Part shown: positions 1 through 8,595 of the stretch, piece by piece
Position numbering within the stretch: position 1 is the first letter of the stretch
How the letters are laid out: every line of letters starts with the position of its first letter
Made by a program: the position numbers and the translations under genes
The notes under the pieces: model-generated
Seen by the model: the letters and a program-made list of their open reading frames with translations, nothing else
Told to the model about the DNA's origin: nothing
Database searches by the model: none
NCBI RefSeq assembly: GCF_001870675.1
Contig: NZ_MEHT01000046.1
Span: 1-64,000, forward strand
Length of the DNA: 64,000 bases
Reading direction: 5' to 3'
From: Roseinatronobacter thiooxidans
Lineage (GTDB): Bacteria > Pseudomonadota > Alphaproteobacteria > Rhodobacterales > Rhodobacteraceae

Positions 1-668
1 GTAATATCCACAATGTTGCGCTGCCAATCGACAACATGCGCAAAAGCGCGGCTCAGCACATCGAACGAGGATTCTGCGAAATAACTTGCAGCAGGCGCGC
101 TGACTTCAGTATCCACAATCTGCGCAAGTACCGCGTTACGATGGATCAGGCGAAGCCGGTCAATTGCCTGCTCCAACAGAGTCACGATACGCTGCAACAA
201 ATCCTCATCAAAGCGCGAGAATTTCGCAGCAGCGCTGGACAAGAGCACGATCACCATCGGCGCTTCATCCGTAACCGCAAGCGGAACAGACAGAAGAGAC
301 TGGAAGCCACCTGCCTGTGGCGGCAAGCCTGATGCCAGCCCTGCTTCGGAAATGTCGGTTATGCGCCGCTTTCGCGCCAGAAAGCCCGCATCAATGCACC
401 AGTGCGGCTGCCCGAAAGCGGGGTCAGTTGCCAGCCGGGTTGCGACCTCGCCGCGATCTTCATGACACAACAGAACCGCCAGATCTGCGCCAGTTGCACT
501 GCGAACAATCTCAAGCACCTGTGCAATCCCTTGCTCTGGCACTTCGCTGGCATGCAAAACATCCATCGCCATCATCAGCGTGCGGCCATGGCTTGCAGAA
601 ATACGCTCTTGGCGCAGCTGCCGCTCGCGCTCTGCCAGTGCAGATAAAAGATGCTCAGGCGCGGTCAT
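1..668 (-). CDS. GAF-domain signalling protein (partial, runs off left edge)
   Basis: The reverse strand is open from an ATG at 668 to the edge of the window, about 222 residues, so the C-terminus is missing. It opens with a short charged helix (AERERQLRQERI) followed by a GAF-like domain (IAQVLEIVRSATGADLAVLL ... LLSVPLAVTDEAPMVIVLLS). GAF domains bind small ligands or chromophores and usually sit in front of a histidine kinase or cyclase domain, which would lie outside. The ATG overlaps the stop of the FIST fragment upstream (ATGA), suggesting a former FIST-GAF operon. A LuxR-type regulator on the same strand is the likely partner. Any kinase role is inference because the output domain is not visible. 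Confidence 0.75.
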   Translation of the reverse strand, partial: MTAPEHLLSALAERERQLRQERISASHGRTLMMAMDVLHASEVPEQGIAQVLEIVRSATGADLAVLLCHEDRGEVATRLATDPAFGQPHWCIDAGFLARKRRITDISEAGLASGLPPQAGGFQSLLSVPLAVTDEAPMVIVLLSSAAAKFSRFDEDLLQRIVTLLEQAIDRLRLIHRNAVLAQIVDTEVSAPAASYFAESSFDVLSRAFAHVVDWQRNIVDI

Positions 669-877
669 GGCACCTGCCACGCGTCAGGTTTTGGCTTACC
701 CGACGAAACTGCGCCAAAGGTAATACAAGATATCATCAGGTTGCCATGCTCGGAATTCCCACTCAGCGTTTTGCCCGGCTCACCAAAACTGAATACCCCA
801 ATAAACACAGGCCCGTCCAGCGCTTGGTTCACATTGCGGGCCACCTGATACATACGCTGCAGGATTGAGCATACACC
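665..877 (-). pseudogene. FIST_C-domain protein remnant
   Basis: The reverse-strand frame from 877 down to the TGA at 665 encodes VFIGVFSFGEPGKTLSGNSE and ends MISCITFGAV. This matches the end of FIST_C domains (a YGEIGP.G...LHNQT..-like motif). FIST proteins are sensory-domain proteins of about 380 residues often coded beside kinases. Here a TAG at 878-880 blocks the frame. The 270 bases further upstream (878-1146) have no long frame, and short open bits in all three frames give no clear FIST_N. The gene therefore looks decayed, and only the overlap with the GAF gene survives. Confidence 0.5.
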
Positions 878-1146
878 CTATCCAATAGATCATCAATGCG
901 TCCGAAATACGGTCCTGTTTCTGACAGTTTGCCGCACTTCGCCCGACGGAACGCGAGTTCACGCCGCACTGACTTGTCGCACCATAGCGGGCTTCAGTCG
1001 CTCACCCGAGCGAAACAGGTCAGAAACCAAGGCAAAAGTCGCCTGCGCGCCCTCTATGCTGGTCCCGGTGACCGGCTGGTACTGATATATGTGGCAGCAG
1101 AACTGTCACCGATGCCCCCACCTGTGACGCCACCTTACATCATCCG

Positions 1147-1794
1147 TCAGAATACGCCGCGCTTCATCGCCTCTATCACAACCTGAGTGCGGTTGCGTGC
1201 GCCCATCTTGCGGCAGATGGATTTCACATCCATTTTAATGATCGTCTCTTCAACCCCGATCTCGCGGCCTATTTCCTTGTTCTGCATCCCTTCGCACAGA
1301 AAACCCAGAACCCGCAATTCGCGCGGCTTCAGGCCCAGATCGGTGCTTTGTTCGTCCGGCACGCGGCGCATGAATTCACCGGGAAGATACAACTCTCCCT
1401 CTGCAATCAGCCGCACCGCATGTTTCAGCGTGCGAAACGGCAAAGTTTTCGGAATAAACCCGCTCGCGCCTGCATCGATCGCACGCTCGACGACCATCCG
1501 GTTGGCCACCCCGGAAAACAAGGCCACCGCGCCCTTGTTCGCGTCGATCAAGCGGCGCAATCCGTTAAGCCCATCCATGCCCGGCACGTCATAATCCAGC
1601 AAGATAATGTCAAAACGCCCATTTTCGCTGATCCTGTCAAATGCCGCATCGACCGAGCTGACAGATTCAGCATGTAGCCCGTCTTCGCTATCCAATGCTG
1701 CCGATAACGTCTCACAGATCAGCGAATGATCATCCACAACCAGGAGCTGCAAAGCCCCCGATGGTTCCGTTATATTTCGCGCCGAGGTTGTCAT
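1147..1794 (-). CDS. LuxR/NarL-family response regulator
   Basis: 215-residue two-domain regulator. The receiver domain (about residues 15-135) has the acidic pair D21-D22, phospho-acceptor D67 (ILLDYDVPGMDG), S94 and K116. A LuxR-type helix-turn-helix follows at about 155-205 (LKPRELRVLGFLCEGMQNKE). The recognition helix reads VEETIIKMDVKSICRKMGAR instead of the usual SETTVKxHxxxI pattern, so its DNA target may be unusual. It would be phosphorylated by a histidine kinase, plausibly the GAF protein next to it on the same strand. Receiver and HTH are clear; target genes are unknown. Confidence 0.88.
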   Translation of the reverse strand: MTTSARNITEPSGALQLLVVDDHSLICETLSAALDSEDGLHAESVSSVDAAFDRISENGRFDIILLDYDVPGMDGLNGLRRLIDANKGAVALFSGVANRMVVERAIDAGASGFIPKTLPFRTLKHAVRLIAEGELYLPGEFMRRVPDEQSTDLGLKPRELRVLGFLCEGMQNKEIGREIGVEETIIKMDVKSICRKMGARNRTQVVIEAMKRGVF

Positions 1795-2141
1795 TTTTTC
1801 CCACCATTAAGCCCTGAGGATATCTACTAGCCTCACTTGAACAGATTGTTAACATCTTTCGGCCTGTTTGCTGCGAAATTTCACAATAACCAACTAAAGA
1901 TGTAAAGACTATGCATTACCTCTCGATCTCGGAGCACCGTGCTTGCAGCAAGCTCTGGCGCCGCGCGGCGGATTTGTTTCATATATCCGGATTTGTGCGC
2001 AGCTTCCCCCATATGGGAAACAGAACTCTGAATAGTTTTCGATTTTTATCCTGTAGAGCGCGCCTCTGCCGTTAAGTTTCAGGGTTCCCAGTTTAGTTGT
2101 GGTGTGATTCGCTGCATTTGAGGCAGATATGGGGGTCACAG
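1795..2141. other. Intergenic stretch, no gene seen
   Basis: About 350 bases that start AT-rich upstream of the response-regulator gene, so its promoter probably lies in 1795-1900, and run into the IS630 remnant. Short open frames exist on both strands but none resembles a known protein. No clear terminal inverted repeat for the IS630 remnant was found. Confidence 0.5.
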
Positions 2142-2480
2142 ATGTGCAAGCCACATCCAGTGGAGCTGCGAACGCGTGCTGTCGCATTTGTCGATCAACC
2201 CCGTTGGCACCGCGGAGGCGGCGCGGCATTTCGGGTGGCACCGAAGTTCGTGAACGACCTGATCAAACTGCGGCGCGAAAGGGGATCACTTTTTGCCGCG
2301 CACGTAATGTGATACCTGCGGTCATGGAAAGCTGGCTGGATTGGGAGACTGTGTTGAAGCACGGGCCACTTCCAAGAGAGAAATCACACTGGATGAATTG
2401 GTGCCCGAATTGGCTGCAACCCACAGTATTGATGTTCATCGCGGCACTGTTTGGAGGGTTTCAACATTTAGATATTGATT
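2142..2480 (+). pseudogene. IS630-family transposase N-terminal remnant
   Basis: From ATG 2142 the frame reads MCKPHPVELRTRAVAFVDQP ... APKFVNDLIKLRRERGSL, the N-terminal helix-turn-helix region of IS630 transposases. After a frameshift near 2300 the match resumes in another frame with REITLDELVPELAATHSIDV and HRGTVWRV (about 2376-2462). The DDE catalytic domain is missing. The remnant stops just where the IS607-type element begins, consistent with that element having inserted into or next to it. Confidence 0.72.
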
Positions 2481-2508
2481 TGTGCTTTTCATATCGTATG
2501 TAGTCATA

Positions 2509-3144
2509 ATGATGAAAAGGCTTGTCTCCATCGGCGAGGCCGCGAAGGCATACGGCGTCACGCCGCTCACCCTCCGGCGCTGGCACGAGAGCGGAAAGCT
2601 CCTCCCTGACCTCGTCACCGAGGGCGGGCGGCGGCGCTATGACCTCTCCAAGCTCCAGCCAGCGGCCGAGGGCCGCCCCGCTCAGAGCGACCCGCGCCGG
2701 ACGATCGCGTATGCGCGCGTATCCTCCCATGACCAGAAGCCGGATCTGGAACGCCAGTCCCAGGTCCTTGAGTCCTATTGCGCCGCGCAGGGCTGGACCT
2801 TTGAGATCGTGACCGATCTCGGGTCCGGGATGAATTATCGCAAGAAGGGCCTGAAGCGGCTTCTCGATGACATCATCGAGGACAGGGTCGGGCGGCTGGT
2901 GATCACGCACCAGGACCGGCTCCTGCGTTTCGGCGCCGAGTTGGTCTTCGCGATCTGCCAGACCAAAGGCGTCGAGATCGTGATCCTGAACCAGGGTGAG
3001 GATACAAGCTTCGAGGAAGACTTGGCCCGGGACGTGCTCGAAATCATCACCGTCTTCAGTGCGCGGCTCTACGGAGCGCGTTCGCGCAAGAACGCAAAGC
3101 TGCTCGACGGCATGCGAAAAGCAGCCGAGGCTGATGGCGCATGA
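2509..3144 (+). CDS. tnpA: IS607-family serine recombinase TnpA
   Basis: About 211 residues. The N-terminus is a MerR/excisionase-type helix-turn-helix (VSIGEAAKAYGVTPLTLRRW). It is followed by a serine-resolvase catalytic domain with TIAYARVSSHDQ, in which the first Ser after YARV is the expected nucleophile, then the helix-turn region ITHQDRLLRFG. This order, HTH before catalysis, is specific to IS607 recombinases. Two in-frame ATGs (2509, 2512) precede the HTH; neither has a strong ribosome site. The stop overlaps the tnpB start (ATGA). The sequence appears intact. Confidence 0.88.
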   Translation: MMKRLVSIGEAAKAYGVTPLTLRRWHESGKLLPDLVTEGGRRRYDLSKLQPAAEGRPAQSDPRRTIAYARVSSHDQKPDLERQSQVLESYCAAQGWTFEIVTDLGSGMNYRKKGLKRLLDDIIEDRVGRLVITHQDRLLRFGAELVFAICQTKGVEIVILNQGEDTSFEEDLARDVLEIITVFSARLYGARSRKNAKLLDGMRKAAEADGA

Positions 3145-4640
3145 GCGGGCTGATGACCACCTACCAGATGCGACTGCCGCGCGGCCCGCACGAGGACGGG
3201 CTGGCCGCGGTCGCCGCCCATCTCTGTGGGGTAGAGCGGCATCTTCACAGCGCCCTAGCGCGGCTGCATCGGGCGGCCGGGGGCGATGCCGAGGCGCTCC
3301 GGGTGGGCAAGAACGACCTCAAGCGCCGGTTCCTGACCGAGCACGGGATCACCGGGCGGCAGTACAACAGCCTGCTGCGCGGCCTCGAGGGCCGCTATGC
3401 CTCATTGCAGGAACTGGCCAAGGCCCGCATCGAGACCACCGAGCGCAAGCGCCGGAGCCTTGTGAAAAAGATCACTACGCGAGGCCGCAAGCTGGAGTCC
3501 TTCGCCAAGGTCTCGGCCGCAGTCGAAGCGCGGGCACAGCTCGGCAAGGGCCCGACCAAAGCCCAGGCGAAGCGCCTGCTGTCACGGGATGCGTATGACA
3601 AGAACCGCTTCATCCAGCATCAGCAAAAGCGCCGCGCGGAGATCCTGCGCACAAAGATCGAACGCGACCGGGAGATTGCCGCTTCGGCGGTGCCGCCGGT
3701 GGTCTTCGGCTCGAAGGCGCTTCTGCAGCAGCGCGCCGCGATCCATCCCAACGATCTGGAGGGGCTCACGGCCTGGCGCCGGAAATGGGCGCGCGCCCGC
3801 AGCGCGCAGTTCCTCGTCATCGGATCCAGCGATGAGACCGCAGGCTGCCACAGCTGCGTGGCGACCTCTGGGGCCGATGGTCGCCTCAGCCTGGCGCTGC
3901 GCCTGCCCGACGCGCTGCGCGACGAGGGCGCTGGCCGCCACCTCGACATCACTGGCCTGGAATTTCCGGAATTCGGCCGCGACGCGATCCACAAGGCGCT
4001 GCAGGTCCATGCGGCAAAGGGTAAGGGTCCAGAGGCCCGCAAGGGCCGCGTCGCCATCGCCTACCGCTTCGTCCGCGACGAAGGCTGGCCGCGGGGCAAC
4101 CCGCTGTCGGCCTGGCGCGTATTGGTGACCTTGGAAAGCCCCGCGCCTGCGATCCAGCAGCCGGTCTTCGCGACCTGGGGGAAGGGCCGCAACGGCCTGA
4201 TGGCCCAGGGCGTTGCGGGCAACTTCTGCGGCGCCCTCGGTGTCGATCTCAACGCCGACCATCTGGCCTGGGCGGTAATCGACCGGCATGGCAATCCGGT
4301 CAAGGCGAAGACTGGGCGGATCGACCTGCCCCTGCGTGGCAAGACCTCCTCAGCGCGCGGCGCTGATCGGTGACGCTTCAGCGGCGATCGTCTTCATGGC
4401 GGCCGATCTCGATCTGCCGATCGTCATCGAGAGGCTCGACTTCGCAGCCAGGAAGCGGGAGCTGGAGGGCAGCGGCGCGGGCTATGCCCGGATGCTCTCC
4501 TCCCTGGCCTATGCCGCGATCCAGACGATGCTCCGCCGGCGCGCCGCGCGCGCAGGTGTCGAGCTGGTCGAGGTCAACCCGGCCTATACCTCGGTCATTG
4601 GCCGTGTGAATTACGCGCAGCGCTATGGGCTTCCATATTG
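3141..4640 (+). pseudogene. tnpB: TnpB-type RNA-guided nuclease, frameshifted and truncated
   Basis: Starts in an ATGA overlap with tnpA. The first frame gives about 403 good residues with the RuvC-I motif GALGVDLNADHLAWAVID (D369). A missing base near 4348-4356 then shifts the frame. In the next frame the protein continues as QRAALIGDASAA and IVIERLDFAARKREL (RuvC-II Glu), through VNPAYTSVIGRVNYAQRYGL. Homology stops at about 4635, before the RuvC-III Asp. The gene thus carries two independent defects. The N-terminal half is long and rich in Arg/Lys helices, as in large 'TnpB-related' proteins of IS607 elements. Confidence 0.85.
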
Positions 4641-5142
4641 GGGCGGGTGGTATCAAGAGATAATTTCACAAAAGCCTCGCCCCCGGCTGAGCTGTTGGCT
4701 GCGAGGGTGTCATCGATTAGCGGATCCGGCAGAGCGGGATCATTTCAGGAGAACCACGGCAAGGGACGTTCAGCGCGAAGACATCCAGCTATCGTAGCGA
4801 TGAACGCCCCGGGAAAAGTAGCCGTGACTCCCCTGTATGCTGCAGAACTTTATTGTTTGGCCGTGTCTTCCGCGCATCAGCGTCACCGAAATCTCCCGCA
4901 CCGGAATATGCTTCCATCCGTAGTCAGCACCGTGGCTGCCACACTATACCAAGTCCAAGAACGGTTCCCGCGTGCCTATCTCAGTGGCGCACTCAGATTA
5001 TTATCTGGTGACCAGGTCCCACCCGGCATCATCGGGGACCGCGTCCCGGTTTGGGACTTCGGTGAGCCAGCGCCGTCAGGCGCGGCCTATCTCTCCTTTT
5101 GCTTCAAATCTGATCTGCATGGATTGTGAGGTTGGTTGTGCC
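4641..5142. other. Non-coding 3' flank of the IS110 element, possible bridge-RNA region
   Basis: About 500 bases between the broken tnpB and the IS110 transposase stop, with no protein that can be recognised. Read on the reverse strand, the part nearest the transposase (about 4900-5100) is rich in short complementary blocks, for example GGGACGCGGTCCC around 5034-5047 and GGTGGGACC nearby, so it could fold. IS1111-group elements place their bridge RNA after the transposase. The element boundary on this side is not identified. Confidence 0.35.
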
Positions 5143-6183
5143 TTATGCTGCGGCTGCCGTTGCGGCATCAGCACGGGTAAAGCGAAATTCCGTGCCGTCT
5201 TGCCACATGCGGTGCAGAACCACCCCGATCCGACGTGCCAGCGCAACCGTGGCGCGCTTTTTGCCGCGCCGCTTGGCGACATTCCATGCCCAGGCACTCA
5301 GCCAATTCGGGCGCGCAGTATTCAACATCACCGTCGCGGCTTGATAAAGCGCCGTGCGCAACCCCGCATCGCCGGCCCGGGAGATTTCGCCAATGATGTC
5401 GCGCTCCCCGGATTGCTCGCGCCGCGGGGTCAGACCAACCCAAGGACCAACGTCCCTAGAGGATAAGAAGCGATCAGGATCATCGATCGCAGCCTTGTAG
5501 GTCAAAGCGACAAGGGCGCCGACCCCTGGCATGGTCATCAGGTGACGGCAGACGGGATCAGATTTGGCATGATCACGCAGCAACTTCTCCATCCCTGCCA
5601 GCTCCTGACGCAGCGCGCGCCGGGCGCTCAGGATCGGGTTTGCTGCGGCCTCTAGCATAGGATTGCCCCCGGTCAGCTCCAGCACCCGTTGTTCAAAGCG
5701 TCCCTTGGCCACCTGTCCCATCTTCAGCCCGAAGTTGCGCAGCACCCCACGGATTGACAACTCCAGCGATGAAGCCGCTTGCTGGATCGCCTTGCGCGAG
5801 GACAACAGCGCACGCATTTCCTGCGCCGACAGGGATTTACAATGCACGGGCCGGAACCAGCCCATCTGCAAGAGCCGGGCGATCCCTTCCGCGTCGCGCC
5901 GGTCTGTTTTGATTGGCATCGCCTTCAGCGCACCCTTCACCTGCCGGGTTTCCATCAGAACAGTCGGGAAGCCGGCCTCGGTCAAATGCTGATACAGCCA
6001 TTGCGATAGGGGCCCAGCCTCAAGGCCCACCGCAACAACGCGCCCCGGCAGTGCGTTCAACATCTTCACCAAATCTTCGGGTTTGCTTGGGGCCGACGTT
6101 TCCTTCACCAACTTGCCCTTTTCGGAAAGCCCGCACATCGCGGTGCTTGCCAGAGAGACGTCAAAACCGATATACAGATCCAT
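5143..6183 (-). CDS. IS110-family transposase (DEDD recombinase)
   Basis: 346 residues, full length for the family. The RuvC-like N-terminal domain carries the DEDD set: D8 (YIGFDVS), E55 (VAVGLEAGPLS), D94 and D97 (TDRRDAEG). The C-terminal Transposase_20 region has MPGVGALVALTY and GEISRAGDAGLRTALYQAA with the conserved serine area. IS110 enzymes are guided by a bridge RNA transcribed from a non-coding end of the element. The upstream flank is 117 bases (6184-6301) and the downstream flank about 500. A decayed relative lies at about 15042-15190. The frame is intact, so the element may be active. Confidence 0.92.
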   Translation of the reverse strand: MDLYIGFDVSLASTAMCGLSEKGKLVKETSAPSKPEDLVKMLNALPGRVVAVGLEAGPLSQWLYQHLTEAGFPTVLMETRQVKGALKAMPIKTDRRDAEGIARLLQMGWFRPVHCKSLSAQEMRALLSSRKAIQQAASSLELSIRGVLRNFGLKMGQVAKGRFEQRVLELTGGNPMLEAAANPILSARRALRQELAGMEKLLRDHAKSDPVCRHLMTMPGVGALVALTYKAAIDDPDRFLSSRDVGPWVGLTPRREQSGERDIIGEISRAGDAGLRTALYQAATVMLNTARPNWLSAWAWNVAKRRGKKRATVALARRIGVVLHRMWQDGTEFRFTRADAATAAAA

Positions 6184-6301
6184 GTCGTTGTCCTTTCTTG
6201 CCCTTTCTTAGGAACGATCTTCGGGCGCGCTTCACAGCACGACCCCGTTGACACGCCGCACAGCGTGCCAAGGGCAACGACACCTCAACAAACCTCGGAT
6301 T

Positions 6302-7324
6302 TCAATTCACAACCGTCGTGATTCGCGCCGAGCCCCAATACGGTATCTCATTCGCTAGCAAAATGGCACGAATCCGCTCAATATGCACTTGGGCATCTTT
6401 CGTGCGTTCTGCCAACACCTTTGACGATTTACCATCAGGTCGGGTGCTCATTGTCGCCATAAGGTTCTGTCGCTCCTCGAACATGCGCAGCGCGGTCCAG
6501 AGCGTCTCCTCTATCTTCGCCGACTGCACAGCCAGAAGCACGCCCGAGGTGAACGCATGGCCAGTGTGGCAGCGATAACGCAACAGATCACCCTCTTTGA
6601 TCTGCCACAGCACTCCCCCGCATTCAGGGCAGTTGAACGGGACCTGATCGCCAAGCGCCTCGACCGAGGGCAGATCGCTCAAGACACGTTGCGCAATCCG
6701 CGCCTCTATCACCACATCCTCCGGAGGGGGCACATCCTCCGCAGCTTCCTGGCGCGAAAGCTCAGACAGCAGCGCACCCATGCTTGAGATCGGCACACAG
6801 TGATCGACGCCAACATTGACAACCACGGATCGCGGCATGTCCGCATAGTCGGCGTCCTCGGGGTGCTGAGCGATGCAGATCCCACCACATCGCCTGATGG
6901 CCATCATCCCGCTTGTGCCATCGTCAAGATACCCAGTCAGGATCACGCCGATCACGCGATTGCCGTGGGCGACCGCGGCAGACCGAAACAGTGGGTCGAT
7001 AGCCGGTCGATACCGGTTTTCTCGCGCGCCACTTGTGAGCAGGATGGCACTTTGCTCAATCAGCATGTGCCGGTCTGACGGGGCTACATAGATATTTCCT
7101 TTCGTGAAGTGCTCCCCATCTGTCGGGTGGTGACATTGCAACGGCCCTGCCTCGTCAAGCACATGGACCAGTGCATCGCCCGTGGCGTCTGGGCCCAAAT
7201 GCGTGACAATAAACACAGGCGCAGGCAGGTCGGCTGGGAACTGCGCCACCAGTCTCTTGAGCGCCTGCATGCCCCCGGCGGATGCCCCAACGACGATGAG
7301 TTTGTGCGTGTTCGTTCGGTCCAT
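6302..7324 (-). CDS. cheB: Stand-alone CheB-type protein-glutamate methylesterase
   Basis: 340 residues from the ATG at 7324, chosen because GGAG sits seven bases upstream. A CheB methylesterase domain fills the first ~190 residues, with the triad S15 (VVGASAGG), H42 (VTHLG) and an Asp in GYLDDGTSG. There is no receiver domain. The C-terminal part has a zinc-ribbon-like CPECGG ... RYRCHTGHAF segment and a helical tail, the architecture of CheB-like proteins outside classical chemotaxis operons. No CheR, CheA or receptor gene is near. It may deamidate or demethylate a sensor encoded elsewhere. Confidence 0.88.
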   Translation of the reverse strand: MDRTNTHKLIVVGASAGGMQALKRLVAQFPADLPAPVFIVTHLGPDATGDALVHVLDEAGPLQCHHPTDGEHFTKGNIYVAPSDRHMLIEQSAILLTSGARENRYRPAIDPLFRSAAVAHGNRVIGVILTGYLDDGTSGMMAIRRCGGICIAQHPEDADYADMPRSVVVNVGVDHCVPISSMGALLSELSRQEAAEDVPPPEDVVIEARIAQRVLSDLPSVEALGDQVPFNCPECGGVLWQIKEGDLLRYRCHTGHAFTSGVLLAVQSAKIEETLWTALRMFEERQNLMATMSTRPDGKSSKVLAERTKDAQVHIERIRAILLANEIPYWGSARITTVVN

Positions 7325-7807
7325 TCGCTTCTCCGTAGCTAATGTATTGCCGCGCTGCACGAGTCGTTCTTGCGCTATAGAAACGGGATCGTCGTCGACG
7401 AGGTGAACGACGTCGGGCGCGACTGGTATTCCCTCATCTACGTTTGACTTGCTGCTATCTTGTGCAGCAGCCAGTCCCGAGGACGGCGTGAACCGTCGGC
7501 GCGCATCAACTATCTGAAGGAGGAGCTGCGATTTTTTTGCTTCCGCTTTTTGGGACCTGCCAAAATTGGTCATGCTTATCGGGCCAGTGCTGTTGCCAAA
7601 ATTAACTGGGACAATCGCTGCAAAGAAAATGCGTTCCGCATCTCTTCGAAAAGTAATGACCTAAAGTGATGTAACCGAGTGGTCCTGCCCCCGCGGATCG
7701 ATTGTTCATACGTCCGCAATGTCAAACCCTCTTGGCGCTGGGTATGAGTGGATCTCCCCTGCCGGCGCAATAACCAGCCAGCCCACTGGTCGAAAGCGAA
7801 TGATAAG
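7325..7807. other. Intergenic stretch, no gene recognised
   Basis: Nearly 500 bases upstream of cheB. The reverse-strand cheB frame stays open to 7573 and includes VVHLVDDDPVSIA, which looks faintly like the start of a receiver domain, but nothing else of that domain follows. A further reverse-strand frame (7576-7944) resembles nothing known. The region probably holds the cheB promoter and a deletion junction. Confidence 0.4.
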
Positions 7808-7837
7808 AAAAGGGGCGGGATATCTGTCCCGCCCCTT
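7808..7837 (-). terminator. Intrinsic terminator, reverse strand
   Basis: Near-perfect stem AAGGGGCGGGA / TCCCGCCCCTT (7810-7820 and 7827-7837) with a 6-base loop. On the reverse strand the stem is followed by TTTTCTTATC, a good U-tract; on the forward strand it is not. The matching upstream gene is missing: only a short in-frame tail (FANEENDD then TGA, about 7845-7873) precedes it. Confidence 0.7.
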
Positions 7838-7877
7838 GCAGTGATGACGAACTCATCAGTCGTCGTTTTCTTCATTG

Positions 7878-8463
7878 GCGAAGCCCTATTGCTGCGCGGT
7901 GATGTGGAGGACAAGTCATTCTGTGGCGATGCCGTTTCGGCCACTGTCGAAGGATTTGGCCAACTTCAAATTATGGTGAACAATGCAGCCGAGCAGCATG
8001 CACAGGACAGCGTCACGGACATCGCCGAGGAACAGCTTTTTCGTACCTTCCGCAGCAACTTCAATGGCTATTTCTTCATGGTGCAAGCGGGGCGACCGCA
8101 TCTGTCGCGGGGTGCGTCCATCATCTGCACCACATCGGTGACGGCCTATCGCAGGCCGGACCTTCTGATCGATTACGCTTCGACCAAGGGCGCTATCGTG
8201 TCTTTCGTGCGCGCCCCGTACAGCGCGCTTGCCGCAGAGGGTATCCGGGTGAAGGGTGTGGCTCCCGGCCCCATATGAACGCCTTTGATCCCTGCCTCCT
8301 TCCCCCTGACGAGGTTACGAGTTTCGGAAATTCCGTCCCCCTTGGAATACCCGGTCAACCGAACGAAGTCGCGCCCAGCATGCTGTTTCTGGCGTGCGAG
8401 GATGCCTCGCATATGACTGGCCAGATATTGCATTCCAATGGTGGTGATCTGATCGGAGGTTGA
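7878..8463 (+). pseudogene. Short-chain dehydrogenase/reductase (YghA-like), broken
   Basis: The frame carries FGQLQIMVNNAAEQHAQDSV, GASIICTTSVTAYRRPDLLI and YASTKGAIVSFVRAP, which include the NNAA, catalytic Ser and YxxxK motifs of classical SDRs. The N-terminal ~100 residues with the nucleotide-binding GxxxGxG are missing. After VAPGPI a TGA (8276-8278) stands where relatives have Trp. The TPLIPASFP frame then shifts by one base in a C-run near 8300 and resumes as VPLGIPGQPNEVAPSMLFLA ... GQILHSNGGD to 8463. Truncation, nonsense codon and frameshift together make it non-functional. Confidence 0.85.
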
Positions 8464-8595
8464 TCCAGAACGCTGGCGAGCACGCTTGTTCACGTTTCAA
8501 CAGCATGAAGTCCCAACACCAGCCTACTTACACAGCTTGGAACGAAACAAAGCCTGAACTGTTCCCAAAAGTGTTTTCAGGGGGAGTCTAAAACC

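Larger units (their letters stand above)
2470..4640 (+). mobile_element. IS607-type element, 3'-truncated
   Basis: Two overlapping genes in the standard IS607 order: a serine recombinase with a MerR-type helix-turn-helix (2509-3144) and a TnpB-type RNA-guided nuclease (from 3141). The left end is only approximate because IS607 elements lack terminal inverted repeats. The right end, which would carry the third RuvC carboxylate and the guide RNA, is lost at about 4635-4640. The recombinase reads through intact, so it could still act on other copies, but the nuclease cannot work as encoded. Confidence 0.75.

Noticed and set aside
317-868. Forward-strand frames over the left edge as genes
   Set aside because: The reverse strand encodes a clear GAF protein there; forward frames are shadows with no family likeness.
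7325-7573. N-terminal receiver domain on CheB (VVHLVDDDP)
   Set aside because: Only about 15 residues look receiver-like, no phospho-acceptor block follows, and the ribosome site supports a start at 7324.
7576-7944. 122-codon reverse-strand frame as a gene
   Set aside because: It runs across the strong terminator and a deletion junction, has no family likeness and no ribosome site.
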